DNA of 64,000 nt from an uncultured Candidatus Melainabacteria bacterium (GTDB taxonomy: Bacteria; Cyanobacteriota; Vampirovibrionia; Gastranaerophilales; Gastranaerophilaceae). Positions 9,093 to 17,034 of the stretch are shown one piece after another; the stretch's first letter is position 1; each line of letters opens with the position of its first letter. The translations under genes and the position numbers were made by a program. Below the pieces are notes generated by a model, which had not been told where the DNA came from, ran no database searches, and saw nothing but the letters and a program-made list of their open reading frames with translations. Location of the stretch: NCBI GenBank assembly GCA_949902595.1, contig CATLDC010000005.1, positions 62,001 to 126,000 on the forward strand, written 5' to 3'.

Positions 9093-9225
9093 AAATTAAT
9101 TTCTTTATCCCAGTCAATTCCTTCTTTAACAACTTTTGCCGGATTGCCTGCAATTGCGATATTTGCTGAATCAGAAAAAATTACCTTAATCCACCTTTTA
9201 CAATCATTTTTTGTATCAAAATGCA
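9091..9225 (-). pseudogene. Truncated acyltransferase-like C-terminal fragment
   Basis: Minus-strand reading gives MHFDTKNDCKRWIKVIFSDSANIAIAGNPAKVVKEGIDWDKEINF*; the GNPAKVVK motif is typical of hexapeptide acyltransferase C-termini; no upstream hexapeptide repeats in frame. Confidence 0.45.
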
Positions 9226-9286
9226 TTAGAACTCCGTCAATTTGAATATTTATTTACTAATATCTCCGGAGAAATTAGCACAATAA

Positions 9287-9311
9287 ACTAATATTCTCGA
9301 TTTATATTAGT
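9287..9311. promoter_or_regulatory. Inverted repeat upstream of an XRE regulator
   Basis: ACTAATAT-N9-ATATTAGT, with a third ACTAATAT half-site at 9256-9263. Confidence 0.4.
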
Positions 9312-9368
9312 ATTTCGGGCGTTTCATTATTTTAATTCAAACAGTAGTATTAAAATAAAGGAGCAATA

Positions 9369-9701
9369 ATGCCGACACTTAAAGAAAAGCTAGGAGCCAG
9401 AATTAAATATTTGAGAAAAGAATTAGGGTATTCACAGGAAAAACTTGCTGAAAACATTGACATGGATATTCCAAACCTGAGCAACATTGAGCGCGGCAAG
9501 CGTTTTATGACAGCAGAGACGCTCGAAAAGATTGCCTCTGCACTCCGTACCACAGAACGTGATTTGTTTGACTTTAGTCAGGATTATCCGCAACAGTACG
9601 CAAAGTCTGATATTCACAAAATGCTGGAAACAATGGACGAAAAAGAATTTGAATTTTTCAGAAACATATTGATCTCGTATCAAAATTTTAGAGAAAAATA
9701 G
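9369..9701 (+). CDS. XRE-family HTH transcriptional regulator
   Basis: LGARIKYLRKELGYSQEKLAENIDMDIPNLSNIERGKRFMTAETLEKIASAL. Confidence 0.9.
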   Translation: MPTLKEKLGARIKYLRKELGYSQEKLAENIDMDIPNLSNIERGKRFMTAETLEKIASALRTTERDLFDFSQDYPQQYAKSDIHKMLETMDEKEFEFFRNILISYQNFREK

Positions 9702-9789
9702 TATCTCATTTACCACTATGAATTTACCCCTGTTTGTTATAGAATTAGCAAGGGAGAGAATCCAATTACACAATAAGAGGTAACAGACA

Positions 9790-10620
9790 ATGTGGGAATA
9801 TTCAGAAAAGGTGTTGGATCACTACAGAAATCCAAGAAATGTCGGCAAGATTGATGATGCGGACTTAATTGGAGAAGCAGGCTCACTCGCTTGCGGTGAT
9901 TCACTAAAACTATATATAAAACTTGACGGAAATATTATTAAAGATGCCAAATTTCAAACCTTTGGCTGCGGCTCTGCGGTTGCAAGCTCAAGCATCCTGA
10001 CCGAAATGATTATCGGAAGAACTCTTGAAGAAGCTTCTAAGATTACAAACAAAGATATTGCAGACGAATTAGACGGACTTCCGCAGGAGAAAATGCACTG
10101 CTCTGTTATGGGGCACGAGGCGCTTGAAGACGCTCTGAAAAAATATTTCGGAGAAGACGAAGTGCTGGAAGCAGAAGGCCATTCCCACAGCGGTGAAAAA
10201 ATCATCTGCACCTGCTTTAATGTAACAGAAAACCAGATTTGGGAAGCAATAAAGGTCAACGGGCTTAAAACTGTTGAAGAAGTTACAAACTACACAAAAG
10301 CAGGCGGTGCTTGCGGGCGCTGCAAAGGCGTTATCAAGGATATGATTGAGACTTACCTGAAAAAAGAAGGCAAGGCACAGGAGCTTACGCCAACACAAAA
10401 AATATTAAAGATAAGCAAGGTTATTGAGCAGCAAATCTCACCGCAGCTTCAAAAAGACGGCGGAGACATTGAGCTTATTGATATAGAAGGCAATGTTGTA
10501 AAGGTTAAGCTTACAGGCATGTGCAGCGGGTGTAAAAATGCTGCGATGACTTTAAAGAACTTTGTTGAAACGATTTTAAAAGATAAGGTTGATTCTGCAA
10601 TAACAGTAGAACAGGTGTAA
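9790..10620 (+). CDS. nifU: NifU Fe-S cluster scaffold (IscU-like + BFD [2Fe-2S] + NifU C-terminal domains)
   Basis: HYRNPRNVGKIDDAD, KFQTFGCGSAVASSS, CTCFNVTENQI..GACGRCKG, GMCSGCKNAAMTL. Confidence 0.95.
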   Translation: MWEYSEKVLDHYRNPRNVGKIDDADLIGEAGSLACGDSLKLYIKLDGNIIKDAKFQTFGCGSAVASSSILTEMIIGRTLEEASKITNKDIADELDGLPQEKMHCSVMGHEALEDALKKYFGEDEVLEAEGHSHSGEKIICTCFNVTENQIWEAIKVNGLKTVEEVTNYTKAGGACGRCKGVIKDMIETYLKKEGKAQELTPTQKILKISKVIEQQISPQLQKDGGDIELIDIEGNVVKVKLTGMCSGCKNAAMTLKNFVETILKDKVDSAITVEQV

Positions 10621-10622
10621 AT

Positions 10623-11810
10623 ATGATTTATTTAGATAACAACGCAACCACAAAAGTTGATGAAAAAGTATTGGAAGCTATGCTCCCGTTTTTGAAAGAA
10701 GAGTACGCAAACCCTTCCAGCATGTATGATTTTGCCAAGAAACCTGCTACTGCAATCAAAGAAGCACGAGCACAGGTTCGAGACTTTCTGGGTGCAGAAA
10801 ACGAGAAAGACATTTTCTTCACATCCTGCGGCTCAGAATCCGCAAACACAGCAATAAAAGGCGTTCTTAACTGCAACAAGGAAAAACGCCACATAATAAC
10901 CACAAAGGTCGAGCACCCGTGTGTTATAAACACATACAAAGAGCTCGAAAAAAACGGCTACGAGGTTGATTATATCGGCGTAAACTCGCAGGGGCAGCTT
11001 GATATTGAAGACTTGAAATCGAAATTACGCAAGGACACAGCACTTGTGTCTGTAATGTGGGCAAACAACGAAACCGGAGTTATTTACCCGGTTGAAGAAA
11101 TCGCAGAAATAATTAAAACAAAATCACCTGAAACACGCTTTTTTGTTGACGCTGTTCAGGCAGCCGGAAAGATTCCGATAAATGTTAAGGACACAAAAAT
11201 CGACCTGCTCGGGATTTCAGGTCACAAGTTCCACGCACCCAAAGGAGTCGGTGTGCTTTACGTAAAACCCGATGTAAGAATCACTCCGCTCATTAACGGC
11301 GGTCATCAGGAGCGGGGCTTGAGAGCCGGAACGCAAAATGTGCCTTACATTGTAGGGATTGGTAAAGCTGCAGAGCTTGCACAGAGTGCTCTTGATTACG
11401 AATTAAAAGAAGTAAAAAGGCTTCGTGACAGGCTCGAGGATGGAATCTTAAAGAACGTGTTTAACGCAAGGTTGAACACCGCAATTTCAGGCAGAGTGCC
11501 TAACACCACAAACATCGGATTTGAATATGTAGAAGGTGAGCTTATTCTGCTCCACCTAAGTGACATCGGGGTCTGCGCAAGTTCAGGAAGCGCCTGCACA
11601 TCAGGGTCTTTGGAGCCAAGCCATGTCTTAAGAGCCATGGGGATTCCGTTCACAGCCCTTCATGGTTCAATAAGGTTCAGCCTTTCAAGGTTTACGACTG
11701 AAAAAGAGGTTGATTTTGTTATTGAGCAGATGCCGGCAATTATGGACAAGTTGGCTTCAATTTCGCCGTTCCAGGATGAGTTAGAAAAATTAAGAAATTT
11801 GAGGAAATAA
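10623..11810 (+). CDS. nifS: Cysteine desulfurase NifS
   Basis: IYLDNNATTKVDEKVLEAM, SGHKFHAPKGVGVLYV, CASSGSACTSGSLEPSHVL. Confidence 0.95.
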   Translation: MIYLDNNATTKVDEKVLEAMLPFLKEEYANPSSMYDFAKKPATAIKEARAQVRDFLGAENEKDIFFTSCGSESANTAIKGVLNCNKEKRHIITTKVEHPCVINTYKELEKNGYEVDYIGVNSQGQLDIEDLKSKLRKDTALVSVMWANNETGVIYPVEEIAEIIKTKSPETRFFVDAVQAAGKIPINVKDTKIDLLGISGHKFHAPKGVGVLYVKPDVRITPLINGGHQERGLRAGTQNVPYIVGIGKAAELAQSALDYELKEVKRLRDRLEDGILKNVFNARLNTAISGRVPNTTNIGFEYVEGELILLHLSDIGVCASSGSACTSGSLEPSHVLRAMGIPFTALHGSIRFSLSRFTTEKEVDFVIEQMPAIMDKLASISPFQDELEKLRNLRK

Positions 11811-11813
11811 GAG

Positions 11814-12647
11814 ATGAACGCAATTTTCACAGAAATCGGAAAGTTTTTAGCTACGCACTCAAGATTTATAATAGGGGTGATTGTTAATGTAATCATTATC
11901 TACGTTTTTTTGAAGGCAACAGACTCGTTTACTTCAAAATTCGAAACACGGTTAAGAAACAGAAATCCGGAATCACCGCTTTTGAACCTAATGCCTGTTC
12001 TTACAAGGATTTTCAAGGCTGTCGTAATATTCATGCTTCTTGCAGGGTTCTTGCAGAGCTTTGGCTACAATGTTTCCTCACTTATCGCAGGTTTCGGGAT
12101 CACAGGTTTGGCAGTAGGTTTTGCGGCAAAAGAAGCCATTGGCAACGTGTTTGGCTCTGTTGGCCTGCTTGCTGACAAGGTTTACAAAATCGGAGAGTAC
12201 ATCTCTTTTAACGGATACGAAGGCACGGTTGAGAACATTAACCTGCGCTCGACCACAATAAGAACGCTTGACGGATTCAGGGTAAATGTTCCGAATAACC
12301 TGCTTGCAAATGAAGAGATTACCAATGTATCACAGGCAAACAAGAGGAGAATTGACATCACAGTTGATGTCGAGTACGGCACATCCAACGAGAAGATTGA
12401 CCGCGCAATCGAGATTCTGAACCAGATTGTATTAGAAAATTCCAGAATGTACGATGACCCGTTTGCGTTTTTAGAAAACCTTGCAGCAAGTTCGATTCAG
12501 GTAAGGCTTGTGGCTTACGCAAGGACAAAAGCGTGGGCTGAATTTGCAGAGATAAAGAGTGAAGTAATACGCGAAATCATCCATCGTTACCGCGCAGAAG
12601 GAATTGAGTTTGCATTCCCTTCTACAAGTGTATACATGGCAGAGTAG
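11814..12647 (+). CDS. MscS-type mechanosensitive ion channel
   Basis: TM region then GITGLAVGFAAKEAIGNVFGSVGLLADKVYKIGEYI and VPNNLLANEEITN. Confidence 0.9.
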   Translation: MNAIFTEIGKFLATHSRFIIGVIVNVIIIYVFLKATDSFTSKFETRLRNRNPESPLLNLMPVLTRIFKAVVIFMLLAGFLQSFGYNVSSLIAGFGITGLAVGFAAKEAIGNVFGSVGLLADKVYKIGEYISFNGYEGTVENINLRSTTIRTLDGFRVNVPNNLLANEEITNVSQANKRRIDITVDVEYGTSNEKIDRAIEILNQIVLENSRMYDDPFAFLENLAASSIQVRLVAYARTKAWAEFAEIKSEVIREIIHRYRAEGIEFAFPSTSVYMAE

Positions 12648-12691
12648 GCGTACTTCCTCCCTTGATGGGGAGGGGCGGGGTGGGGTACAAC

Positions 12692-13162
12692 ATGAGAATC
12701 AAAATCATAGCGCTTGGAAAAATCAAGGAAAAATTCCTCAAAGACGGGATTGACGAGTTCTTAAAACGACTTACGCCTTACGCTTCTGTTGAAATAACAG
12801 AGCTCTCTCCAATTGAGATAAGAGACGAAAACCTTACACAAAAGGCGCTTTTGCAGGAAGGTGAGAAGATTCTTGCAAACATCAAGCCGGATTCTTATGT
12901 AATAACACTTGAAATCAACGGCAAGCAACTATCATCAGAAGATTTCGCGTCCAAAATCAACGAAATAACAAACACAGGAGTTGGCGAACTTGTATTTGTA
13001 ATAGGTTCATCCTGCGGTATTGCACCAACGGTCTCACAGAGGGCTGATTTCAAGCTAAGCATTTCAAAGATGACCTTTTTACACCAGTTTGCGCGGCTTC
13101 TGCTGATTGAGCAGATTTACCGCGCATTCAAGATTCTCAAGAACGAGACTTACCACAAGTAA
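12692..13162 (+). CDS. rlmH: 23S rRNA (pseudouridine1915-N3)-methyltransferase RlmH (ORF opens at 12662; start re-set to ATG 12692)
   Basis: MRIKIIALGKIKEKFLKDGIDEFLKRL ... FVIGSSCGIAPTVSQRADFKLSISKMTFLHQFARLLLIEQIYRAFKI. Confidence 0.92.
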   Translation: MRIKIIALGKIKEKFLKDGIDEFLKRLTPYASVEITELSPIEIRDENLTQKALLQEGEKILANIKPDSYVITLEINGKQLSSEDFASKINEITNTGVGELVFVIGSSCGIAPTVSQRADFKLSISKMTFLHQFARLLLIEQIYRAFKILKNETYHK

Positions 13163-13166
13163 TGGA

Positions 13167-13207
13167 AATACGGCAGCCCGTCCTTTCAACCAAACTGCCG
13201 TATCATA
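13167..13207. terminator. Hairpin between convergent genes
   Basis: ATACGGCAG ... CTGCCGTAT inverted repeat. Confidence 0.5.
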
Positions 13208-13211
13208 GTTT

Positions 13212-13544
13212 CTATATTCTGCTTACACCAAGAGAGAAGAGTGAGAGCAGAAGTGAGCCGACCAGGGCGCTTAAAAAGCCGTCAACTTCAAAACCCGGTG
13301 CAATCCAGCCTGCAAGCATAAGCATAAGCGCGTTAATAACAAGGCTGAACAGTCCGAGTGTTAAAATATTAACCGGCAGGGTTATTATTTGTATAAGCGG
13401 TTTGATGAAAGTATTAACCAGAGCCAGAATAATACATACAAACAGAGCGCTTACAAAGTTTGCAACTTCAATCCCCGGAACGAGCCAGGCTACAAATACG
13501 ATTAAAATTGCGTAAACTAACCATCTTAAAAGAATATTTACCAT
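13212..13544 (-). CDS. Phage-holin-like 4-TMS membrane protein
   Basis: Four hydrophobic helices; VPGIEVANFVSALFVCIILALVNTFIKPLIQIITLPVNILTLGLFSLVINALMLMLAGWIAPGFEVDGF. Confidence 0.85.
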   Translation of the reverse strand: MVNILLRWLVYAILIVFVAWLVPGIEVANFVSALFVCIILALVNTFIKPLIQIITLPVNILTLGLFSLVINALMLMLAGWIAPGFEVDGFLSALVGSLLLSLFSLGVSRI

Positions 13545-13611
13545 AAGTAACCTCCTGATGATTACAGGATAAACTATTTTGACGCAATTACATTAGACAA
13601 AATAAGTAAGC

Positions 13612-14442
13612 CTAGAATGGAATATCATCCCCGTACATAGCAAAGTCTTCCGGATTGGTCTTATCGTTAGATTTGGTAAAAGTTTGTTTTTTACCCTGCT
13701 CAATAGTATTCCATAACTTTTCAATGGCTTCATCCTGTTTGGCTAGCTTTTCTGAAATCTTTTGATGAAGCTCAGGACTTAGACTTATAGGAGTTTCTTT
13801 GTTGAACCTGCTAACATTGTGGCTTATAACTCGCTGTGCAGGTATGTAGATTCTTGATAAAAACTCCTGGTCTTCTTTTGTTAACTTGTTAGCTTCCAGC
13901 TCTTTTTCTGCATCATTAAGATACTGTTCCAGATTCGGCATAAACGCAACAAAGTCTTTATCTTTTTGGTATCGCTTTTCCAGTCTAGAAAAACTTCCAA
14001 GCGCCAAAAGGAGATTAGACTCTGCCTCACAAAGTTTAGCATACATCTGCATAAGTCTTGGTGAGAGGTTAAGCAGCTTGAAGTTCTTAAGTCCGTTTTC
14101 AATATCTTTTTTCATTTTTGTGTAAGCTTGGTAGCTGGATACCAGATAGTCAGGTATATTAAACAGTCCGGATTGCTTAATCTCTTTGGCTACAGTTTTA
14201 GCCTCGTTTCCTGCAAACCACTGTCCGCTCTTGGCTTCAAGGTAATTAAACTCTTGCTGCCTTGAATCAATTTCCGCGAGTCTGAGTTTTTTTACGTTTT
14301 TAAATCCACTTACATCAAAATCCGGTATAGTCTTTGCAGAGCGAATTTTATTTGACTCCAGATACAGGTTCTGGAGAATTTTATCACCTTTTTTAGCAAG
14401 AGGCCTGTTTGCTTCTAAATATCTTCCGATTGGTGATAGCAT
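13612..14442 (-). CDS. Hypothetical helical protein with SSB-like C-terminal acidic tip (...DFAMYGDDIPF)
   Basis: 276 aa; no recognised domain; last residues resemble the SSB C-terminal peptide. Confidence 0.7.
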   Translation of the reverse strand: MLSPIGRYLEANRPLAKKGDKILQNLYLESNKIRSAKTIPDFDVSGFKNVKKLRLAEIDSRQQEFNYLEAKSGQWFAGNEAKTVAKEIKQSGLFNIPDYLVSSYQAYTKMKKDIENGLKNFKLLNLSPRLMQMYAKLCEAESNLLLALGSFSRLEKRYQKDKDFVAFMPNLEQYLNDAEKELEANKLTKEDQEFLSRIYIPAQRVISHNVSRFNKETPISLSPELHQKISEKLAKQDEAIEKLWNTIEQGKKQTFTKSNDKTNPEDFAMYGDDIPF

Positions 14443-14558
14443 TTACACATACTCCTTAATACATTCAATATACCACAAAAAAATATTACACTTTCGGCGC
14501 ATTTCTTTGTGCGGGTTATAGTAAATAATACATTTGGTACAAAGAAAGGAGTTTATCC

Positions 14559-14768
14559 ATGCAAAAAGATAAAATGACAAACAAAGAGCCTTTGAAAGAT
14601 AAGATTAAAGACAAAGCTCAGGAAATTAAGAAAGACGTTAAAGAAGATGCAGCCAAAATCAAAGACAGCGTAAAACGCGGCGCAAGCAACGTTAGAGAAA
14701 AAGCTCATGAAGCAAAAGAAAAAATCGCTGAAAAAATGGACAAAAAAGACAAAAACAAAAAGGCTTAA
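14559..14768 (+). CDS. Small Lys-rich hypothetical protein (apolipoprotein/LEA/CsbD-like composition)
   Basis: 69 aa of K/D/E/A repeats: KDKIKDKAQEIKKDVKEDAAKIKDSVKRGASNVREKAHEAKEKIAEK; RBS AAAGGAG. Confidence 0.7.
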   Translation: MQKDKMTNKEPLKDKIKDKAQEIKKDVKEDAAKIKDSVKRGASNVREKAHEAKEKIAEKMDKKDKNKKA

Positions 14769-14775
14769 CTAAACA

Positions 14776-14812
14776 AAAAAAGAACACCTTGTGCGAGGTG
14801 TTCTTTTTATAT
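14776..14812. terminator. Rho-independent terminator
   Basis: AAAAAAAGAACACCTTGTGCGAGGTGTTCTTTTT. Confidence 0.85.
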
Positions 14813-14826
14813 TGAAATCACTATTA

Positions 14827-15105
14827 TTACTTGATTAGCATAGATGCTGACAAATAATCGTGAGTTGTATCTTTAACAACTTCTTTAGCTACATCTTTAT
14901 TACCCTGTTCAATAAAGACTTTTGCTTGTTCAGCAGCCAAATGAGCAGCATCTTCAGCTGTTAAAGGTTTTGAGATTTTACCTGTTGGTACGCTGTATGC
15001 AAACTCGTTGAAGTTTGGTTCTAATTCTTTTGCAGCTTGAGCAGCTTTCTTCGCGATTTGAGACTTACCTTGAAAACCCATTAGGGATACGTTTGTAACT
15101 TGCAT
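14827..15105 (-). CDS. Lineage-specific hypothetical protein (start re-set to ATG 15105)
   Basis: MQVTNVSLMGFQGKSQIAKKAAQAAKEL...; RBS AAAGAAAGG precedes ATG 15105; promoter-like sequence at 15130-15164. Confidence 0.65.
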   Translation of the reverse strand: MQVTNVSLMGFQGKSQIAKKAAQAAKELEPNFNEFAYSVPTGKISKPLTAEDAAHLAAEQAKVFIEQGNKDVAKEVVKDTTHDYLSASMLIK

Positions 15106-15175
15106 TGATATTTCCTTTCTTTTGGTATCTATAGATATCAAAACATGTAAAAAAGATTTTTGCCATAAAAAACAA

Positions 15176-15208
15176 AAAACTTATTATTTCTTTACAATAA
15201 TAAGTTTT
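15176..15208 (-). terminator. Perfect 13-bp-arm hairpin
   Basis: AAAACTTATTATT-TCTTTAC-AATAATAAGTTTT downstream of the 83-aa ORF. Confidence 0.6.
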
Positions 15209-15232
15209 CTGAATCAATTATCTTTTCCTTCT

Positions 15233-15484
15233 CTATTCACTAATAGTGCCTAAAACATCGTCCTCTGTTGCAACCTCAAGCAAGCGGTAGGAAAGATATG
15301 CACCCAGAGCCACAGCTTTCAGGTCAATTCCTTCATCGTATTTAGCAACCTCAAGAATAGCAGAGTTTATTTCAGGGTTTTCTTCTTTCAGATACTGAAC
15401 CATATTTTTGCGCCATGCCTGAACATCCTGAAACACTTCGGTAAAAATTTCTGATGCCATCTCTTCTGTTATAATTGGTAACAT
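15233..15484 (-). CDS. Hypothetical protein, 83 aa
   Basis: Intact ORF with RBS-like AGGAGAAG; no recognised domain. Confidence 0.55.
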   Translation of the reverse strand: MLPIITEEMASEIFTEVFQDVQAWRKNMVQYLKEENPEINSAILEVAKYDEGIDLKAVALGAYLSYRLLEVATEDDVLGTISE

Positions 15485-15549
15485 ACTTCTCTTCTCCTAT
15501 TTCCTATATTATAGAGTATATTGACCTAAGATACAATACACTATATACA

Positions 15550-17034
15550 TTAAGAATTCTTTTTTGACTTCTTATTTTTATTCTTTATTTTCTTGCCATT
15601 ATCAAGCTCAACTTCGCCGTTTGCAATATTTTTCCCGATTGATTTTTCTAAAACAGCCTTGGCGCTGTTGTACTCAAACATGGTTTGATAATACGTGAGC
15701 ATTGAATCCTGATACTGCACCTGCGCTTCCTTGAGCTCAATAGGATTCCCCACCCCGACTTTATACCTGCCGTAAGAAAGCTCGTAGTTTTCTTTTGCCT
15801 GCTTCAAGCCCAGAAACGCCACAGGAATCTTGTTTTTCTTTTCAGTCAGAGAATAATAAGCCTCCTGAACCTCGTAATAAATATTGTTCTTTGTATTCAT
15901 GGCATTGGCCTGCTCTCTTGAATACAGAGCCTTGGCTTCCTTAATTTCGTTTTTGATAAGCATACCGTTGATTGTCGGGAAGTTCAAATATCCGCCGAAG
16001 TTGTAACCGTAGTTAGAAACCGGAGTTCTACCACCGACCTGATATTGCCCTTCTACGCTCAACTGCGGGAAGTATGATTTTTTTATGAGCTTAACGTTCT
16101 GGTTTGCCTGCTCAACCTTAACCTCCGCAAGCAAAAATTCCGGACGCGATTCCTGCGCCATTCTTACGGCTCCTGAAAGAGTTACATCACAAGGCTCGTA
16201 GCGCAGGTTTTCTGCAACATTGTATTTATTTGAATACGGAAGCCCCATTGTGTTGTTAAGTTTTGCCATAGCAATATCAACAGCGTTTTCAGCCTGAATA
16301 AGGGTTAATTTTGCGTTACTCAGATTAACTTCTGCAATCGTTACATCAACCTTAGGCTTTGTGCCGGCCTGATAGAAGCCTTTTGCCTGATCATAAAAAG
16401 CCTCGTACTTTTTAACCATGTCTTCTGCAACCTTCTTAGCCTCGATTGCATACTGCAAGTTAAAATAAGCTTTTTTAACCTCGCAGATTACATCATTGAC
16501 AATACCGGTTAAAGTTATTTTATAACCCTGATTATCCAGTTTTCTGATTGTGACCTGATTCTGTGTAACCCCGAAGTCATAAAGCATCTGGGATGCGCTT
16601 ATCTGACCCAGAACAAAGTAGTTGAACACAAGATTTTCTCTGAAAACATCTGACAATTGGAGTTGTCTGATTCTTGTGTATCCGGTCTGCCAGCCAAATT
16701 GCGGAAAGTAGGAAGACCATGCCTGCCTGATTCTCGCATCAGAGGCAAACACGTCCTGCAATGCAGCCTGTATTCTCGGATTGTTACCAAGTGCAAATTT
16801 CAAACAGTCTTCCATTGTAACATCCAAAGTTGTCTCAACCCCGCCTGTTATGGTTAGGCTGTCGCCGACTTCAACCCTGTCGATTTTAGGCTCAACATCC
16901 TTGCTGTCAGGGTATTCTTCTTTCTGGATTTCATTCCCGATTGCCCCGCCTTTGTGCCAGATGGCAGCTGATACGGGGAGCTGGAACATTGATAGTATTA
17001 TTAAAAATGTTAGAAATAACCTTATTGTCTTCAT
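15550..17034 (-). CDS. TolC-family outer membrane efflux protein
   Basis: Signal peptide plus OEP repeats; overlaps the upstream RND gene stop. Confidence 0.88.
   Translation of the reverse strand: MKTIRLFLTFLIILSMFQLPVSAAIWHKGGAIGNEIQKEEYPDSKDVEPKIDRVEVGDSLTITGGVETTLDVTMEDCLKFALGNNPRIQAALQDVFASDARIRQAWSSYFPQFGWQTGYTRIRQLQLSDVFRENLVFNYFVLGQISASQMLYDFGVTQNQVTIRKLDNQGYKITLTGIVNDVICEVKKAYFNLQYAIEAKKVAEDMVKKYEAFYDQAKGFYQAGTKPKVDVTIAEVNLSNAKLTLIQAENAVDIAMAKLNNTMGLPYSNKYNVAENLRYEPCDVTLSGAVRMAQESRPEFLLAEVKVEQANQNVKLIKKSYFPQLSVEGQYQVGGRTPVSNYGYNFGGYLNFPTINGMLIKNEIKEAKALYSREQANAMNTKNNIYYEVQEAYYSLTEKKNKIPVAFLGLKQAKENYELSYGRYKVGVGNPIELKEAQVQYQDSMLTYYQTMFEYNSAKAVLEKSIGKNIANGEVELDNGKKIKNKNKKSKKNS

Noticed and set aside
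10069-10398. Minus-strand 109-aa ORF inside nifU and similar antisense ORFs in dapL, rlmN, gcvT
   Set aside because: Fully nested antisense to well-supported genes; no independent evidence.
9790-11810. nifU-nifS as evidence of nitrogen fixation
   Set aside because: NIF-type assembly serves general Fe-S biogenesis in several anaerobes; no nifHDK in the window.
13212-13544. Holin-like protein as evidence of a prophage
   Set aside because: This 4-TMS family is widespread outside phages, and neighbours are chromosomal housekeeping genes.
15176-15208. TAAGTTTT sequence here as another copy of the TTAAGTTTTGTAACA promoter element
   Set aside because: It is one arm of a perfect 13-bp terminator-like hairpin, and its spacing to GGCAA differs from the plus-strand copies.
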